From an uncultured Flavobacteriaceae bacterium (GTDB lineage: Bacteria; Bacteroidota; Bacteroidia; Flavobacteriales; Flavobacteriaceae): a stretch of DNA of 64,000 nucleotides. Positions 1 to 10,024 of this stretch are shown here, piece after piece; positions within the stretch are counted from its first letter, which is position 1; every line of letters begins with the position of its first letter. The DNA lies in contig CASIAE010000007.1 of assembly GCA_949372605.1 (NCBI GenBank), positions 1-64,000 on the forward strand, in the 5' to 3' direction. The notes below the pieces were generated by a model. That model ran no database searches. It worked only from the letters and a program-made list of their open reading frames with translations, and was not told where the DNA came from. A program made the position numbers and the translations under genes.

Positions 1-230
1 GTGATGTTTTTTTTCCCATCTAAGATCAAGGATTGACTAAACAGGTAATGCCCCTCAGGCAACTGAATCACACTGGAGTCTTTAGCAGTTATAAAAGCTT
101 CTAGAATCGGGACTTCCATGTCGAGATAATCTCTTTCAGGACTGTAAGTTGGGAGTTTGGCAGGTTTAAGCGCAATATATAATCCCCCTATCAGTATTAT
201 TGTAAAATAAAGGGCGTATTTTTTTTTCAT
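1..230 (-). CDS. N-terminus of an exported right-handed beta-helix protein (partial)
   Basis: Open reading frame running off the left edge of the window, starting at the ATG at 230-228; only the first 76 or so codons are present. It begins with a basic, hydrophobic signal-like segment (MKKKYALYFTIILIGGLYIA). After about residue 40 comes a pattern typical of the first rungs of parallel beta-helix proteins: IQLPEGHYLF followed by LILDGKKN. In that family this entry strand precedes repeated beta-helix coils, often in polysaccharide-acting or surface proteins. The enzymatic role cannot be judged from this fragment. It is transcribed divergently from rimP. A TAnnTTTG match lies on the minus strand at 265-258, about 28 bases upstream of the start. 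The fold assignment rests on a short stretch and is moderately sure. Confidence 0.6.
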   Translation of the reverse strand, partial: MKKKYALYFTIILIGGLYIALKPAKLPTYSPERDYLDMEVPILEAFITAKDSSVIQLPEGHYLFSQSLILDGKKNI

Positions 231-382
231 AATAGATTGAGTTTTAATGAATTTAACCAAAAATAACAATTTAGATTAAATATTATGGTGTGGGCACAAA
301 TAAAACATCTAAGTCGATGATTTTCATGGGAGTAACAATTTAAGAAAACATGGCTTTAATTCACTATTCTTTCTTTATAGAT

Positions 383-412
383 TTTGGAAGACACTAAAAA
401 ATGCTATATTTG
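383..412 (+). promoter_or_regulatory. Bacteroidota-type promoter of rimP-nusA-infB
   Basis: TTTG at 383-386 and TATATTTG at 405-412 match the Bacteroidota -33 (TTTG/TTG) and -7 (TAnnTTTG) elements with an 18-base spacer. Transcription would start near 418-420, about 48 bases upstream of the rimP start. The promoter covers the ATG at 401, which therefore cannot be the translation start. Confidence 0.65.
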
Positions 413-435
413 CATAACATTATGAAAAAACGATC

Positions 436-463
436 AGAGGCGACTATTAGTCGCTCTTTTTTT
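436..463 (+). terminator. Terminator-like hairpin in the rimP leader (possible attenuator)
   Basis: Arms 436-445 and 449-457 (AGAGGCGACT / AGTCGCTCT, one bulged G) close a 3-base loop and run straight into a T tract at 457-463. This is intrinsic-terminator geometry, but it lies inside the transcript and ends only 3 bases before the rimP ATG at 467. It should therefore affect read-through or ribosome access for the operon. Confidence 0.55.
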
Positions 464-466
464 GAT

Positions 467-934
467 ATGAATTTTAACCAAAAAGTAAAAGATTTACTTA
501 CCGAGGCACTCAAGGAAAACCAACATATTTACTTGGTTGACCTTAAAATTGGTGCAGACAATTCTATCAAAGTAATTCTTGACGGAGATGAGGAAATCAA
601 TGTCAAAGATTGTATCAGCATCAGCCGTGCCATTGAGCATGAGCTAGACCGCGATGAAGAAGATTTTGGATTGGAAGTGGCTTCAGCAGGAGTGGGAAGC
701 CCTTTAGTATTTCCAAGACAGTATCTAAAAAATATAAATCGAGAATTAGAAGTTATGCTTCTCGAAGGTGAAATCATAAAAGGTAAATTGGTTAAAGCCG
801 ATGAAAATGAAATTGAATTGGAGTGGAAACAAAGAGAACCCAAGCCAATAGGAAAAGGAAAAGTAACAGTAAAGAAAAATAAAGTTATTGCTTTTGAGCA
901 AATAAATCAAACAAAGGTTATTGTAAAATTCTAA
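467..934 (+). CDS. rimP: Ribosome maturation factor RimP
   Basis: RimP assists maturation of the 30S ribosomal subunit in the cytoplasm. The 155-residue product has the usual two-domain layout. The N-terminal domain includes IYLVDLKIG and a CISISRAIEHELDRDE helix, followed by the family signature FGLEVASAGVGSPL. The C-terminal SH3-like domain carries KGKLVKADENEIELEW. The ATG at 467 is chosen over the upstream one at 401. The earlier in-frame residues are encoded by the promoter and the leader hairpin, and the homologous part of the protein begins at MNFNQKVK. nusA follows after 11 bases and infB after that, the rimP-nusA-infB order widespread in bacteria. Transcription probably depends on the promoter at 383-412 and is tuned by the leader hairpin. 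Confidence 0.93.
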   Translation: MNFNQKVKDLLTEALKENQHIYLVDLKIGADNSIKVILDGDEEINVKDCISISRAIEHELDRDEEDFGLEVASAGVGSPLVFPRQYLKNINRELEVMLLEGEIIKGKLVKADENEIELEWKQREPKPIGKGKVTVKKNKVIAFEQINQTKVIVKF

Positions 935-945
935 CATAATTAGAG

Positions 946-2178
946 ATGGAAAATTTAGCGCTAATAGATTCGTTTTCTGAATTTAAAGATGAAAAACTGA
1001 TTGACAGAGTGACGTTAATGGTCATTTTGGAAGAAGTTTTCAGAAACACTTTAAAACGCAAGTTTGGATCGGATGAAAATTTCGATATAATTATCAATCC
1101 GGACAAAGGGGATTTAGAGATTTGGAGAAATAGAATTGTTGTTAAAGATGGAGTGGTGGAGGATCCAAACCAAGAAATTGAATTAACGGAAGCTAGAAAA
1201 ATTGAACCTGACTTTGAAGTTGGTGAAGACGTTTCGGAAGAAGTTAAGCTTATTAATCTTGGAAGAAGATCCATTCAGACTTTACGCCAAAATCTGATTT
1301 CAAAGATTTTTGAGTATGACAGCACCAATACATTTAATCAATTCAAGGATAGAATTGGCGAGTTGTTCACTGCCGAGGTTCACCACATTCGAAATAGAGA
1401 AGTAATTCTTCTTGACGATGATGGCAATGAAATTATATTACCAAAAGAACAGCAAATCCCTAGCGACTTTTATCGCAAAGGAGATAACGTGAGAGGGATT
1501 ATCGAATTGGTTGAATTGCGAGGAAATAAACCAAGAATTGTTCTTTCTAGAACATCACCTTCGTTTTTAGAGAAACTATTTGAACAAGAAATTCCTGAAG
1601 TTTTTGATGGTTTAATTACAATTAAAAAAGCAGTTAGGATTCCTGGTGAAAAAGCGAAAGTAGCCGTAGACTCTTACGATGATCGAATTGATCCCGTTGG
1701 AGCATGTGTTGGTATGAAAGGTTCTCGAATTCATGGAATAGTAAGAGAACTGGGGAATGAAAACATTGATGTAATAAATTACACCAACAATTTACAGTTG
1801 TTTATTACCCGTGCTTTGAGTCCTGCCAAAATCAACTCTCTCAAAATTGATGAGGAATCAAAAAGAGTTCAGGTATTTCTGAACCCTGACGAGGTTTCAA
1901 AAGCAATTGGAAGAGGAGGTCACAATATAAGGCTTGCAGGAAAATTGACAGGATATGAAATCGATGTGTTTAGAGAAGGAGCAGAGGAAGACGTTGAGCT
2001 TGCAGAATTCAGCGATGAAATCGATTCGTGGGTAATTGATGAGTTCAAAAAAGTTGGTTTAGACACTGCAAAAAGTATTCTTGAACTTCAAAAAGAAGAC
2101 ATAATCAAACGAACTGATTTGGAAGACGAGACTGTAAGTGAAGTATTACGTATTTTAAAAGCCGAGTTTGAGGAATAA
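946..2178 (+). CDS. nusA: Transcription termination/antitermination factor NusA
   Basis: NusA binds RNA polymerase and nascent RNA and modulates pausing, termination and antitermination. The 410-residue protein shows the N-terminal polymerase-binding domain (about 1-125), an S1 domain (about 135-200, with GELFTAEVHHIRNREVIL), and KH domains. KH1 has CVGMKGSRIHGIVRELGNE near 255-275. KH2 has VSKAIGRGGHNIRLAGKLTG near 315-340. The C-terminus is a single helix-rich segment, and the acidic repeats seen in some proteobacteria are absent, as is usual for Bacteroidota. It sits between rimP and infB on one transcript. Since NusA influences hairpin-dependent termination, the hairpin before rimP offers a possible autoregulatory target. 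That link is inference. Confidence 0.96.
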   Translation: MENLALIDSFSEFKDEKLIDRVTLMVILEEVFRNTLKRKFGSDENFDIIINPDKGDLEIWRNRIVVKDGVVEDPNQEIELTEARKIEPDFEVGEDVSEEVKLINLGRRSIQTLRQNLISKIFEYDSTNTFNQFKDRIGELFTAEVHHIRNREVILLDDDGNEIILPKEQQIPSDFYRKGDNVRGIIELVELRGNKPRIVLSRTSPSFLEKLFEQEIPEVFDGLITIKKAVRIPGEKAKVAVDSYDDRIDPVGACVGMKGSRIHGIVRELGNENIDVINYTNNLQLFITRALSPAKINSLKIDEESKRVQVFLNPDEVSKAIGRGGHNIRLAGKLTGYEIDVFREGAEEDVELAEFSDEIDSWVIDEFKKVGLDTAKSILELQKEDIIKRTDLEDETVSEVLRILKAEFEE

Positions 2179-2196
2179 ACAAATATATTTTTTCCC

Positions 2197-2204
2197 TACT
2201 TTTG
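2197..2204 (+). promoter_or_regulatory. Possible internal -7 element before infB
   Basis: TACTTTTG matches TAnnTTTG and lies 20 bases before the infB ATG. No TTG/TTTG is found at the usual distance upstream, so this is a half-supported internal promoter. Confidence 0.3.
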
Positions 2205-2224
2205 ACACTGAATAAAAACAATTA

Positions 2225-5047
2225 ATGGCAGATATTTCAACAATAAGATTAAATGTAGCGCTAAGAGAATTAAATATCTCTCTAGATCGTGCGGTCGAAT
2301 TCCTTTCTCAAAAGGATATTGAAATCGAAGCTCGTCCTACTGCAAAAATATCAAAGGATATTTATCGTGTTTTACTCGATGAATTCGCCACAGATAAATC
2401 TAAGAAGGATGCTTCTCATGAAATTAGTGAGGAAAAAAAGAAGGAGAAAGAATCTTTAAGAGTCTTGCAAGAGAAAAAAGAGCAAGATCGAATCGAGTTG
2501 CAGCAAAAACGTCAAGAAGTTATAAGGGCTAAAGCTGAGGTTACGAAGCCTGTAATGCTCGGTAAAATTGACCTTAATCCTTCAAAAGCAATTGTCAAAC
2601 CACCAGTAGTAAAAAAATCAGCTGCTCCTAAAGCCCCTGGAGTTGTAACTGAAAAACCGGTTGAAAAAATAGAGATAGGAGTTCTTGTTGAGGAAAAGGC
2701 CACAAAAAAAACAGAAGAGGTTACTGCGCTAGCAACAGTTAAAGAGGCAGCTGAAGCAGTTGGTGAAACTCCAGTAAAAGCTGAAGTTACCAAGTCAAAA
2801 GCAGTTTCAAAAGATTCAGATGTAACGGATTCAGTCGCGCCTGAAGTCAAAGCAGAAACTACTGCAGAATCAACTCCGTCTAAAGTGGATTCTAAATCAA
2901 TAAAAACGAAATACAAAACGCTTACTGGCTTTAAGAAAACTGGACAAACCATCGATTTGGATGAGTTTAAAAAGAAAGAAAAAACAGTAGAAGACGCTCG
3001 CAAGAGAAAAAGAAAAAGAATTAGTAAGGATCTTGCTCCAAAACCGGAAGTAAGAACTGCCAATACTCAAAATAGAACTAACACCAATTCTAGACAGAGT
3101 CCACCTCAAAAAGGACGGACTCCTCAGCCAGTTAAGGCCGAGCCAACTGATGAAGAAGTTCAAAAACAAATTCGTGAAACTTTAGAAAAGCTTCAAGGGA
3201 AGTCTAACAAGTCTAAAGGAGCCAAGTATAGAAGGGACAAACGCGATCAACACCGTCAAAAGTCTGAAGAAGAATTAGCAGAACAAGAAGCTGGTAGCAA
3301 AACGATTAAAGTAACTGAATTTATTACAGTAGGGGAAATAGCTACTTTAATGGAAATTAGCTCCACTGAAATCATCTCAGCCTGTATGTCATTGGGTATT
3401 ATGGTGACTATGAACCAAAGACTTGATGCAGAAACTTTATCTATTGTTGCAGATGAATTTGGCTACCAAGTTGAATTTGTTAAAACGGAACTAGAAGAAA
3501 ATATCGATGAAGAAGAGGATGTCGAGGAAGATTTAAAGTCTCGTGCACCCATCGTTACTGTAATGGGACACGTTGATCATGGAAAAACTTCATTATTAGA
3601 TTATATAAGAGAAGAAAATGTAATTGCTGGCGAATCTGGTGGAATAACACAACACATTGGTGCTTATTCTGTAACGTTAAAAGAAGATCAGAAGATCACC
3701 TTCTTAGATACACCAGGACACGAGGCTTTTACAGCTATGCGAGCTCGTGGTGCCCAGGTTACTGATATTGCAATTATTGTAGTTGCTGCGGATGATGACA
3801 TTATGCCTCAAACCAAAGAGGCAATCAGTCATGCGCAAGCGGCTGGGGTGCCAATTATTTTCGCAATTAATAAAATAGATAAGCCCAATTCAAATCCAGA
3901 AAAGATCAAAGAAGCGCTTGCTGGAATGAACCTTATGGTTGAAGATTGGGGAGGTAAAATCCAATCACAAGATATTTCAGCTCTAAAGGGAACTGGAATC
4001 AAAGAGCTTTTAGAAAAAGTATTACTTGAAGCTGAAATCCTTGAATTAAAAGCAAACCCTAAAAGAAAATCTAAAGGAACTGTTGTTGAAGCGTTTCTAG
4101 ATAAAGGACGGGGTTATGTTTCAACGATTTTGGTTCAAACAGGAACTTTGAATGTTGGAGATTACATTTTGGCCGGAAAACATAGTGGAAAAATTAAAGC
4201 GATGTTTGATGAACGTGGAAAAGCGCTCGAAGCTGTACCGCCTTCCTCACCTGTTTCAGTTCTAGGACTAGATGGAGCGCCTCAAGCAGGAGATAATTTC
4301 AACGTACTGGAAGACGAAAAAGAGGCCAAGCAAATTGCTGCCAAAAGAACGCAACTTCAACGTGAACAAAATGTTAGAACTCAGCGCCACATTACTTTGG
4401 ATGAAATCGGAAGAAGGATTGCTTTAGGAGAATTTAAAGAGCTTAATTTAATATTAAAAGGAGATGTAGATGGATCAGTAGAAGCACTTACGGATTCTTT
4501 ACAAAAACTATCGACTGAAGAAATTCAAGTTAACATAATACATAAAGGAGTTGGTGCAATTACGGAATCAGATGTACTTTTGGCTTCTGCTTCAGATGCA
4601 ATTGTTATTGGGTTTAATGTTCGCCCAATGGGGAATGCTAGATCGATAGCAGATAAAGAGGAAATCGATATTAGAACTTACTCCATCATCTACGACGCCA
4701 TCAACGATGTCAAAGACGCTATGGAAGGAATGTTATCTCCTGAAATGAAAGAAGAAATTACAGGTACTGCAGAAATCAGAGAAACTTATAAAATCTCTAA
4801 AGTTGGAACCGTTGCAGGGTGTATGGTAATGACTGGAAAAATATTCCGAAATTCCGGAATCAGAATTATCCGAGAGGGAGTAGTGGTTCATTCAGGATTA
4901 TTGTCCTCATTAAAACGTTTTAAAGATGACGCCAAAGAGGTTGCCAAAGGCTATGACTGTGGACTTCAGGTTAAGAATTACAACGAAATACAAGAAGGAG
5001 ATATGCTTGAATGCTTCCAAGAAGTGGCAGTCAAGAAAAAACTTTAA
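2225..5047 (+). CDS. infB: Translation initiation factor IF-2
   Basis: IF-2 is the GTPase that delivers initiator tRNA to the ribosome. The 940-residue protein has a small N-terminal IF2_N helix domain (about 1-50). A long, low-complexity Lys/Glu/Ala/Pro-rich linker follows (about 55-350), then a second IF2_N-type domain (about 360-415). The GTPase core starts near 437, with G1 [12 protein letters not shown]3 DTPGHEAF and G4 INKID, followed by the beta-barrel and C-terminal domains. A long charged linker is normal for Bacteroidota IF-2. The start at 2225 gives the conserved [17 protein letters not shown] opening. The stop codon overlaps the stop of the convergent SPOR gene by four bases (TTAA). 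Confidence 0.97.
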   Translation: MADISTIRLNVALRELNISLDRAVEFLSQKDIEIEARPTAKISKDIYRVLLDEFATDKSKKDASHEISEEKKKEKESLRVLQEKKEQDRIELQQKRQEVIRAKAEVTKPVMLGKIDLNPSKAIVKPPVVKKSAAPKAPGVVTEKPVEKIEIGVLVEEKATKKTEEVTALATVKEAAEAVGETPVKAEVTKSKAVSKDSDVTDSVAPEVKAETTAESTPSKVDSKSIKTKYKTLTGFKKTGQTIDLDEFKKKEKTVEDARKRKRKRISKDLAPKPEVRTANTQNRTNTNSRQSPPQKGRTPQPVKAEPTDEEVQKQIRETLEKLQGKSNKSKGAKYRRDKRDQHRQKSEEELAEQEAGSKTIKVTEFITVGEIATLMEISSTEIISACMSLGIMVTMNQRLDAETLSIVADEFGYQVEFVKTELEENIDEEEDVEEDLKSRAPIVTVMGHVDHGKTSLLDYIREENVIAGESGGITQHIGAYSVTLKEDQKITFLDTPGHEAFTAMRARGAQVTDIAIIVVAADDDIMPQTKEAISHAQAAGVPIIFAINKIDKPNSNPEKIKEALAGMNLMVEDWGGKIQSQDISALKGTGIKELLEKVLLEAEILELKANPKRKSKGTVVEAFLDKGRGYVSTILVQTGTLNVGDYILAGKHSGKIKAMFDERGKALEAVPPSSPVSVLGLDGAPQAGDNFNVLEDEKEAKQIAAKRTQLQREQNVRTQRHITLDEIGRRIALGEFKELNLILKGDVDGSVEALTDSLQKLSTEEIQVNIIHKGVGAITESDVLLASASDAIVIGFNVRPMGNARSIADKEEIDIRTYSIIYDAINDVKDAMEGMLSPEMKEEITGTAEIRETYKISKVGTVAGCMVMTGKIFRNSGIRIIREGVVVHSGLLSSLKRFKDDAKEVAKGYDCGLQVKNYNEIQEGDMLECFQEVAVKKKL

Positions 5048-5421
5048 TTCTTTAGCGTTAAAAGAAAAGCACCAGGATAAACTATTTTGATTTCATTAAG
5101 CTTATCCAACGCATTGTAGTATTGTTTGAATCGCCCCACTTGCACTTTATAGTTTGGCGTTTCAAAACTTAAATCAGCATCCCATTCAGGATAGTTTTTT
5201 TTAAATACTGCAATTATTCTTTCTGCAACTTCATATTTCCCATAGTAAAGTTGAATGGTAAAAAACTGTGAGGCATACGCCTCGCTATCAATCTTTTTTT
5301 TTAAAACTATTAGTTTTTCAATGAGCACATCTTGCTCAATTTTTACCAAGGTTTCCTGAGCCATAATATTTATTGACAACATGCATAGGACAACTGCCCA
5401 ACAAAAATTAACTCTATTCAT
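5044..5421 (-). CDS. Small exported SPOR-domain protein
   Basis: A 125-residue protein beginning [11 protein letters not shown], with a Sec signal peptide ending near INIMAQ. Mature residues contain [20 protein letters not shown] and, at the C-terminus, [18 protein letters not shown] ending in [10 protein letters not shown]. This is the pattern of a SPOR domain, a fold that binds denuded peptidoglycan glycan strands at division sites. The protein is little more than one SPOR unit preceded by a short coiled segment, so it probably acts in the periplasm on the cell wall. Its partner is unknown. The start at 5421 is preferred over 5436 because it places the basic residues directly before the hydrophobic stretch. 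It converges on infB with shared stop bases. Confidence 0.75.
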   Translation of the reverse strand: MNRVNFCWAVVLCMLSINIMAQETLVKIEQDVLIEKLIVLKKKIDSEAYASQFFTIQLYYGKYEVAERIIAVFKKNYPEWDADLSFETPNYKVQVGRFKQYYNALDKLNEIKIVYPGAFLLTLKN

Positions 5422-5548
5422 ACAACAAAAAAACAAAAAATTAAGATAGAATCAATAAGAATTTTGATTTAAATAACAAGTCTATTTAGAAAGAATATAA
5501 ATTACAAAATTGTTAATTTATACCCTTTAAGTTCACAAGTCTATGACT

Positions 5549-5556
5549 TATTTTTG
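5549..5556 (+). promoter_or_regulatory. -7 element of the act-cox operon
   Basis: TATTTTTG matches TAnnTTTG, 55 bases upstream of the actA start at 5612. No convincing TTG is present at the -33 position. The in-frame ATG at 5543 overlaps this element and is therefore rejected as a start. Confidence 0.45.
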
Positions 5557-5611
5557 TACAATATTTAGAAAAAATATTTTGTACGACCGTATCTGTAAAA
5601 AAAATAAAATA

Positions 5612-6889
5612 ATGTCAAAGAAGCTAAATCCTTTAGGATTATTCTTCATTTTCTCACTACTGTTTTCATTAATTTCATTGAACTCATCGTTCGCTCAAGA
5701 AGCAGATGTTGCAGCGGGTAAAAAGCTTTTCAATGCAAATTGTGCTGCCTGTCATAAGTTAAATAAAAAAGCCGTTGGTCCAGCTTTAAAAGGAGTTTCA
5801 GCAAAATACGACAAGGAGTGGTTATACAGTTGGATTAAGAATAGTTCGGCGATGATTAAGGCAGGAGATGCCCAAGCTGTTGCGATTTGGGAAGAATACA
5901 ACAAAACTGCGATGAATGCCTTCCCATTGCTTTCAAATGCTGACATTGACAATGTTCTCGCTTACACGGATTATATACCATCAGCTGCTCCAGCTGCTGC
6001 AGAAGCAGCTACTGTTGTAACAGCAGTCCCATCAGGTGTTTCAAATGAGATTATTCTGGCAGCCTTAGGGCTTGTGTTTGCATTACTTATTATAATGTTG
6101 TTTTTGGTTCAAAAAACTTTAATGAGAATCGCAGTTGCGAGTGGAGTAGATATAGTTCCTTCACCAATTAAAGTAAAAAGAACTCCAGTCTGGAAGTTGT
6201 TTATTCAAAATCAATTTATAGTATTTGTTTCCGTTATCCTACTTTTATTGAGCAGTGCTTATTTTGCATATGGATTTTTGATGCAAGTTGGAGTTGATCA
6301 GGGATACATGCCAGTTCAACCTATTCACTACTCTCATAAAATTCATGCAGGTGCAAATCAAATAGAGTGTAAGTATTGTCATTCCTCCGCTAGAGTTTCT
6401 AAACATTCAGGAATTCCTGCATTAAATGTTTGTATGAACTGTCATAAGAATATTGCAGAATACAATGGTGAAGAGGATTTGGAAAACGGATACACAAAAG
6501 AATTTTATACTAACGAAATCAAGAAACTTTATACTGCTGTTGGTTGGGATGAAGAAAACCAATCCTATACAGGAAAGACTAAGCCTGTTAAATGGGTAAG
6601 AATACATAACCTTCCAGACTTTGTTTACTTTAATCATGCCCAGCATGTTGAAGTGGGAGGAATTGAATGTCAAAAATGTCATGGTCCAGTCGAAGAAATG
6701 GAAATAATGTATCAATATTCTCCGCTAACAATGGGATGGTGTATCAATTGCCACAGAGAAACCAATGTGAAAGTTGAAGGCAATGAATATTATGCCAAAA
6801 TTCATGATGAGTTGTCTAAGAAGTATGGTGTAGAAAAACTCACAGTCGCCCAAATGGGAGGATTGGAATGTGGAAAATGTCATTATTAA
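5612..6889 (+). CDS. actA: Alternative complex III subunit ActA: monoheme plus pentaheme cytochrome c
   Basis: ActA is the multiheme cytochrome of alternative complex III, which oxidises menaquinol and passes electrons to cytochrome oxidase. The 425-residue protein starts with a Sec signal peptide ending in SFAQ. A monoheme cytochrome c domain follows (CAACH near residue 38), then a transmembrane segment near 150-175, a second near 205-230, and five further CxxCH motifs: CKYCH, CMNCH, CQKCH, CINCH and CGKCH. Six hemes in all, so the usual pentaheme ActA is fused to an extra N-terminal cytochrome domain, a layout I recall as common in Flavobacteriia. The start at 5612 gives a clean signal peptide. 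The next gene, actB, begins 28 bases downstream. Confidence 0.9.
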   Translation: MSKKLNPLGLFFIFSLLFSLISLNSSFAQEADVAAGKKLFNANCAACHKLNKKAVGPALKGVSAKYDKEWLYSWIKNSSAMIKAGDAQAVAIWEEYNKTAMNAFPLLSNADIDNVLAYTDYIPSAAPAAAEAATVVTAVPSGVSNEIILAALGLVFALLIIMLFLVQKTLMRIAVASGVDIVPSPIKVKRTPVWKLFIQNQFIVFVSVILLLLSSAYFAYGFLMQVGVDQGYMPVQPIHYSHKIHAGANQIECKYCHSSARVSKHSGIPALNVCMNCHKNIAEYNGEEDLENGYTKEFYTNEIKKLYTAVGWDEENQSYTGKTKPVKWVRIHNLPDFVYFNHAQHVEVGGIECQKCHGPVEEMEIMYQYSPLTMGWCINCHRETNVKVEGNEYYAKIHDELSKKYGVEKLTVAQMGGLECGKCHY

Positions 6890-6917
6890 AGAAAACGGTT
6901 AAACTATAATATAATCT

Positions 6918-9900
6918 ATGTCGTCAAATAAGATTTATTGGAAAAGCGTTGAACAACTTGATAAAGAAAGTGAAGTTGTGCAAAAGCTGGAACAAAATGA
7001 ATTTGTAGAAAAAATTCCGGTAGATGAGTTTTTGGGAGATGAGGAGACCCTAAGTGAGTCGAGTACCAACCGCCGTGATTTCCTAAAGTATGTAGGTTTC
7101 AGTACCGCTGCTGCATCACTTGCTGCTTGCGAAGGTCCTGTTATTAAGTCTGTTCCTTATGTTGTTCAACCAGAACAAATTCGTCCAGGAATAGCGAATT
7201 ATTACGCTACAACAATTGCAGATGGTTTTGATTTTGCAAGTGTATTGATTAAAACCCGTGAGGGAAGACCGATTAAGATTGAAAATAATCCTGATGCTCC
7301 AACGCTTGGCGGTGCAAACGCTCGTGTTCATGCTTCGGTTTTATCTCTTTACGATATAAAAAGACTACAAGGGCCAAAAGCCAACGGAGAAGACGTTTCT
7401 TGGACTGATTTAAATAAACAGGTAACGGCAAAATTAAAAGCACTTGCTGCGACCAATAAGCAGGTTGTTCTTTTAACGCAAACTTTTGCGAGTCCAACTA
7501 CTAATAAAATAATTGAAGGGTTTAAAGAAAAATATCCAAACGTATCTCACGTTGTTTATGATTCAATTTCTTCAAGTGCTGCATTGGCTGCCTTTGAAAA
7601 CGTATATGGAGTTCGTGCCCTAGCGGATTACGATTTTTCTAAAGCCGAAACCATTGTTTCTGTTGCTGCTGATATCCTTGGAGATTGGCAAGGGGGAGGA
7701 CACGACAGTTCATATACAAAAGCAAGAGTTCCTGTAAAAGGCCATGGTCACTCTAAAATGTCTCACCACATTCAGTTTGAGTCAAATATGACACTTTCTG
7801 GTGCAAATGCAGACAAAAGAGTTCCTTCAACTCCAGCAACACATAAAAAAGTAATTGCTCAAATTTATGCTCAGTTAACCAACACCTCATTAAAGAGTGA
7901 TTTGAACCCTGAAGTTCAAAAAGCGGTTACAAATGCAGTGAGTCGATTGAAAGCTTCAAAAAATAAAGGTGTAGTTGTTTCAGGTATAAATGACTTAGCT
8001 GCTCAAGAAATCGTTTTAGCAATAAACAATTACCTCCAAAGTGAGGTTGTGGATGTTGCTCAGCCTAGGTTGATTCGTCAAGGAGATGACAAGGCAATGA
8101 TGCAATTGATTGAAGATATTAAAAGTGGAAAAGTAAAGGGATTACTTACCGCTGGGATTAATCCTGGATTCACTTTACCGAATGCTTCTGAGTTTATTTT
8201 AGCATTCGAAAAATTAGAATTGTCAGTTTCTTTCTCTTCAAAAGAAGACGAAACCGCTGCTTCAGCTCAATATATTGCTGCTACTCCTAATTACTTAGAA
8301 AGTTGGGGGGATTATGAGTTTAAAGCTGGGCATTATGCATTGGCACAACCAACAATTCGGCCATTATTTGATACACAACAGTTTCAAGATATATTGTTGA
8401 AATTATCCAATAGCGAACTAACTTATTATGATTTAATTAAAGCCAATTGGGAAGAAACTATATTAGAAGGAAAACCATGGAGTAAAGTGCTACATGACGG
8501 TTATATTTCTTCTAACACTAATATTGAAGTTGAAGAAGCTAATTTGATTAATATTGTTTCCAATCTAAAAACCCTTTCAGCCAATTCAACAAATGGAATG
8601 GCATTGGTTTTATATTCTAAGACTGGAATGGGAGATGGACAGCAGTCAAATAATCCATGGCTTCAAGAATTTCCAGATCCAATAAGTCGTATTTCTTGGG
8701 ACAACTACCTCACCATTTCTTCTGCCGATGCAAAATCAATCGGTCTGAAAAACGTTAATGTTGCGAATGGTGCATTAAATGGAAGTTATGCTCAAGTTAA
8801 AGTTGAAAATAAAACACTTGTTGCTCCTGTTTTGATTCAACCTGGACAAGCAGTAGGAACAGTTGGTCTTTCTTTCGGATATGGAGAAAGAAAAGGATTA
8901 AACGACAAAATGCAAGTAGGGGTTAACGCCTACCCACTTTATAATAATTTTGACAGCGTTCAAGAAGTCAGCATAACTCCAGTAGATGGATTCCATGAAT
9001 TTGCTTGTGTTCAATTACACAACACTTTGATGGGCCGAGGAGATATTATTAAGGAAACTACTTTAGAAATATTTAATACCAAAGACAAAGAATATTGGAA
9101 TGCGATTCCAAAGGTTTCTAAAAACCACATTGAATTTGAAGTCACTTCGCCTGAAGTAGATATGTGGCAATCTTTTGATCGTTCCATAGGACATCATTTC
9201 AATTTATCAATTGACTTGAATGCATGTACTGGATGTGGTGCATGTGTGATTGCTTGTCATTCAGAAAACAACGTACCAGTTGTTGGTAAGTCAGAAATAA
9301 GAAAGTCAAGAGACATGCACTGGTTGCGCATTGACCGTTATTATTCTTCAGAAGAAACTTTTGAAGGGGATGATCAAACAAAAGATGATATTTCTGGTTT
9401 GTCTGATTCGCTTACGACTTTTGGTCAAATGGAAAAAGCTTCTGAAAACCCTCAAGTAGCATTCCAGCCGGTTATGTGTCAGCACTGTAATCACGCACCT
9501 TGTGAAACCGTTTGCCCTGTGGCAGCAACTTCTCATGGTCGCCAAGGACAAAACCACATGGCCTATAACCGTTGTGTAGGAACAAGATATTGTGCCAACA
9601 ACTGTCCTTATAAAGTAAGAAGATTTAACTGGTTCCTTTACAATAAGAATGATGAGTTTGACTACCACATGAACAATGATTTAGGACGTATGGTTCTTAA
9701 TCCTGATGTGGTTGTAAGATCAAGAGGGGTAATGGAGAAGTGTTCCATGTGTATTCAAATGACACAAAAAACAATTTTAGATGCCAAGTTAGAGGGACGT
9801 CAAATTGAAGATGGTGAATTCCAAACGGCGTGTTCAAATGCATGTAGCAGTGGCGCGATGATCTTCGGAGACATAAATGATAAGTCCAGTAAAGTAACTG

Positions 9901-10001
9901 AATTAAAGGATAACGATAGAATGTATCACCTCTTGGAGTCTGTTGGAACAAAACCGAACGTTATGTACCAAACCAAAGTAAGAAATACAGATCAATCTTA
10001 A
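6918..10001 (+). CDS. actB: Alternative complex III subunit ActB: molybdopterin-like and [Fe-S] protein
   Basis: ActB is the large peripheral subunit of alternative complex III. The 1027-residue protein has a twin-arginine motif, NRRDFLKYVGFSTAAASLAAC, near residues 50-70, ending in a lipobox-like LAAC. The central part resembles a molybdopterin oxidoreductase domain; in this family the domain has no active cofactor. The C-terminal third is a ferredoxin-like module with clusters starting CTGCGACVIAC, CQHCNHAPCETVCP, CVGTRYCANNCP and CSMC, enough cysteines for several iron-sulfur centres. Length and order match the family. It lies between actA and actC in the operon. Confidence 0.93.
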   Translation: MSSNKIYWKSVEQLDKESEVVQKLEQNEFVEKIPVDEFLGDEETLSESSTNRRDFLKYVGFSTAAASLAACEGPVIKSVPYVVQPEQIRPGIANYYATTIADGFDFASVLIKTREGRPIKIENNPDAPTLGGANARVHASVLSLYDIKRLQGPKANGEDVSWTDLNKQVTAKLKALAATNKQVVLLTQTFASPTTNKIIEGFKEKYPNVSHVVYDSISSSAALAAFENVYGVRALADYDFSKAETIVSVAADILGDWQGGGHDSSYTKARVPVKGHGHSKMSHHIQFESNMTLSGANADKRVPSTPATHKKVIAQIYAQLTNTSLKSDLNPEVQKAVTNAVSRLKASKNKGVVVSGINDLAAQEIVLAINNYLQSEVVDVAQPRLIRQGDDKAMMQLIEDIKSGKVKGLLTAGINPGFTLPNASEFILAFEKLELSVSFSSKEDETAASAQYIAATPNYLESWGDYEFKAGHYALAQPTIRPLFDTQQFQDILLKLSNSELTYYDLIKANWEETILEGKPWSKVLHDGYISSNTNIEVEEANLINIVSNLKTLSANSTNGMALVLYSKTGMGDGQQSNNPWLQEFPDPISRISWDNYLTISSADAKSIGLKNVNVANGALNGSYAQVKVENKTLVAPVLIQPGQAVGTVGLSFGYGERKGLNDKMQVGVNAYPLYNNFDSVQEVSITPVDGFHEFACVQLHNTLMGRGDIIKETTLEIFNTKDKEYWNAIPKVSKNHIEFEVTSPEVDMWQSFDRSIGHHFNLSIDLNACTGCGACVIACHSENNVPVVGKSEIRKSRDMHWLRIDRYYSSEETFEGDDQTKDDISGLSDSLTTFGQMEKASENPQVAFQPVMCQHCNHAPCETVCPVAATSHGRQGQNHMAYNRCVGTRYCANNCPYKVRRFNWFLYNKNDEFDYHMNNDLGRMVLNPDVVVRSRGVMEKCSMCIQMTQKTILDAKLEGRQIEDGEFQTACSNACSSGAMIFGDINDKSSKVTELKDNDRMYHLLESVGTKPNVMYQTKVRNTDQS

Positions 10002-10024
10002 AAAATTAGAATAAAATAAATCGT

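Noticed and set aside
401-466. Upstream ATG that extends rimP by 22 residues
   Set aside because: The added codons cover the promoter -7 element and the leader hairpin, and the RimP homology begins at the ATG at 467.
2512-3169. Minus-strand frames of 183 and 90 residues opposite infB
   Set aside because: They mirror the low-complexity Lys/Glu/Ala-rich linker of IF-2, which by composition leaves the opposite strand open.
5543-5611. Longer start for actA
   Set aside because: It overlaps the TATTTTTG promoter element, and the signal peptide begins properly at 5612.
9348-9668. 106-residue minus-strand frame inside actB
   Set aside because: Lies wholly within a well-supported gene on the other strand and shows no domain; a shadow frame. 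The same holds for the many other frames nested in known genes.
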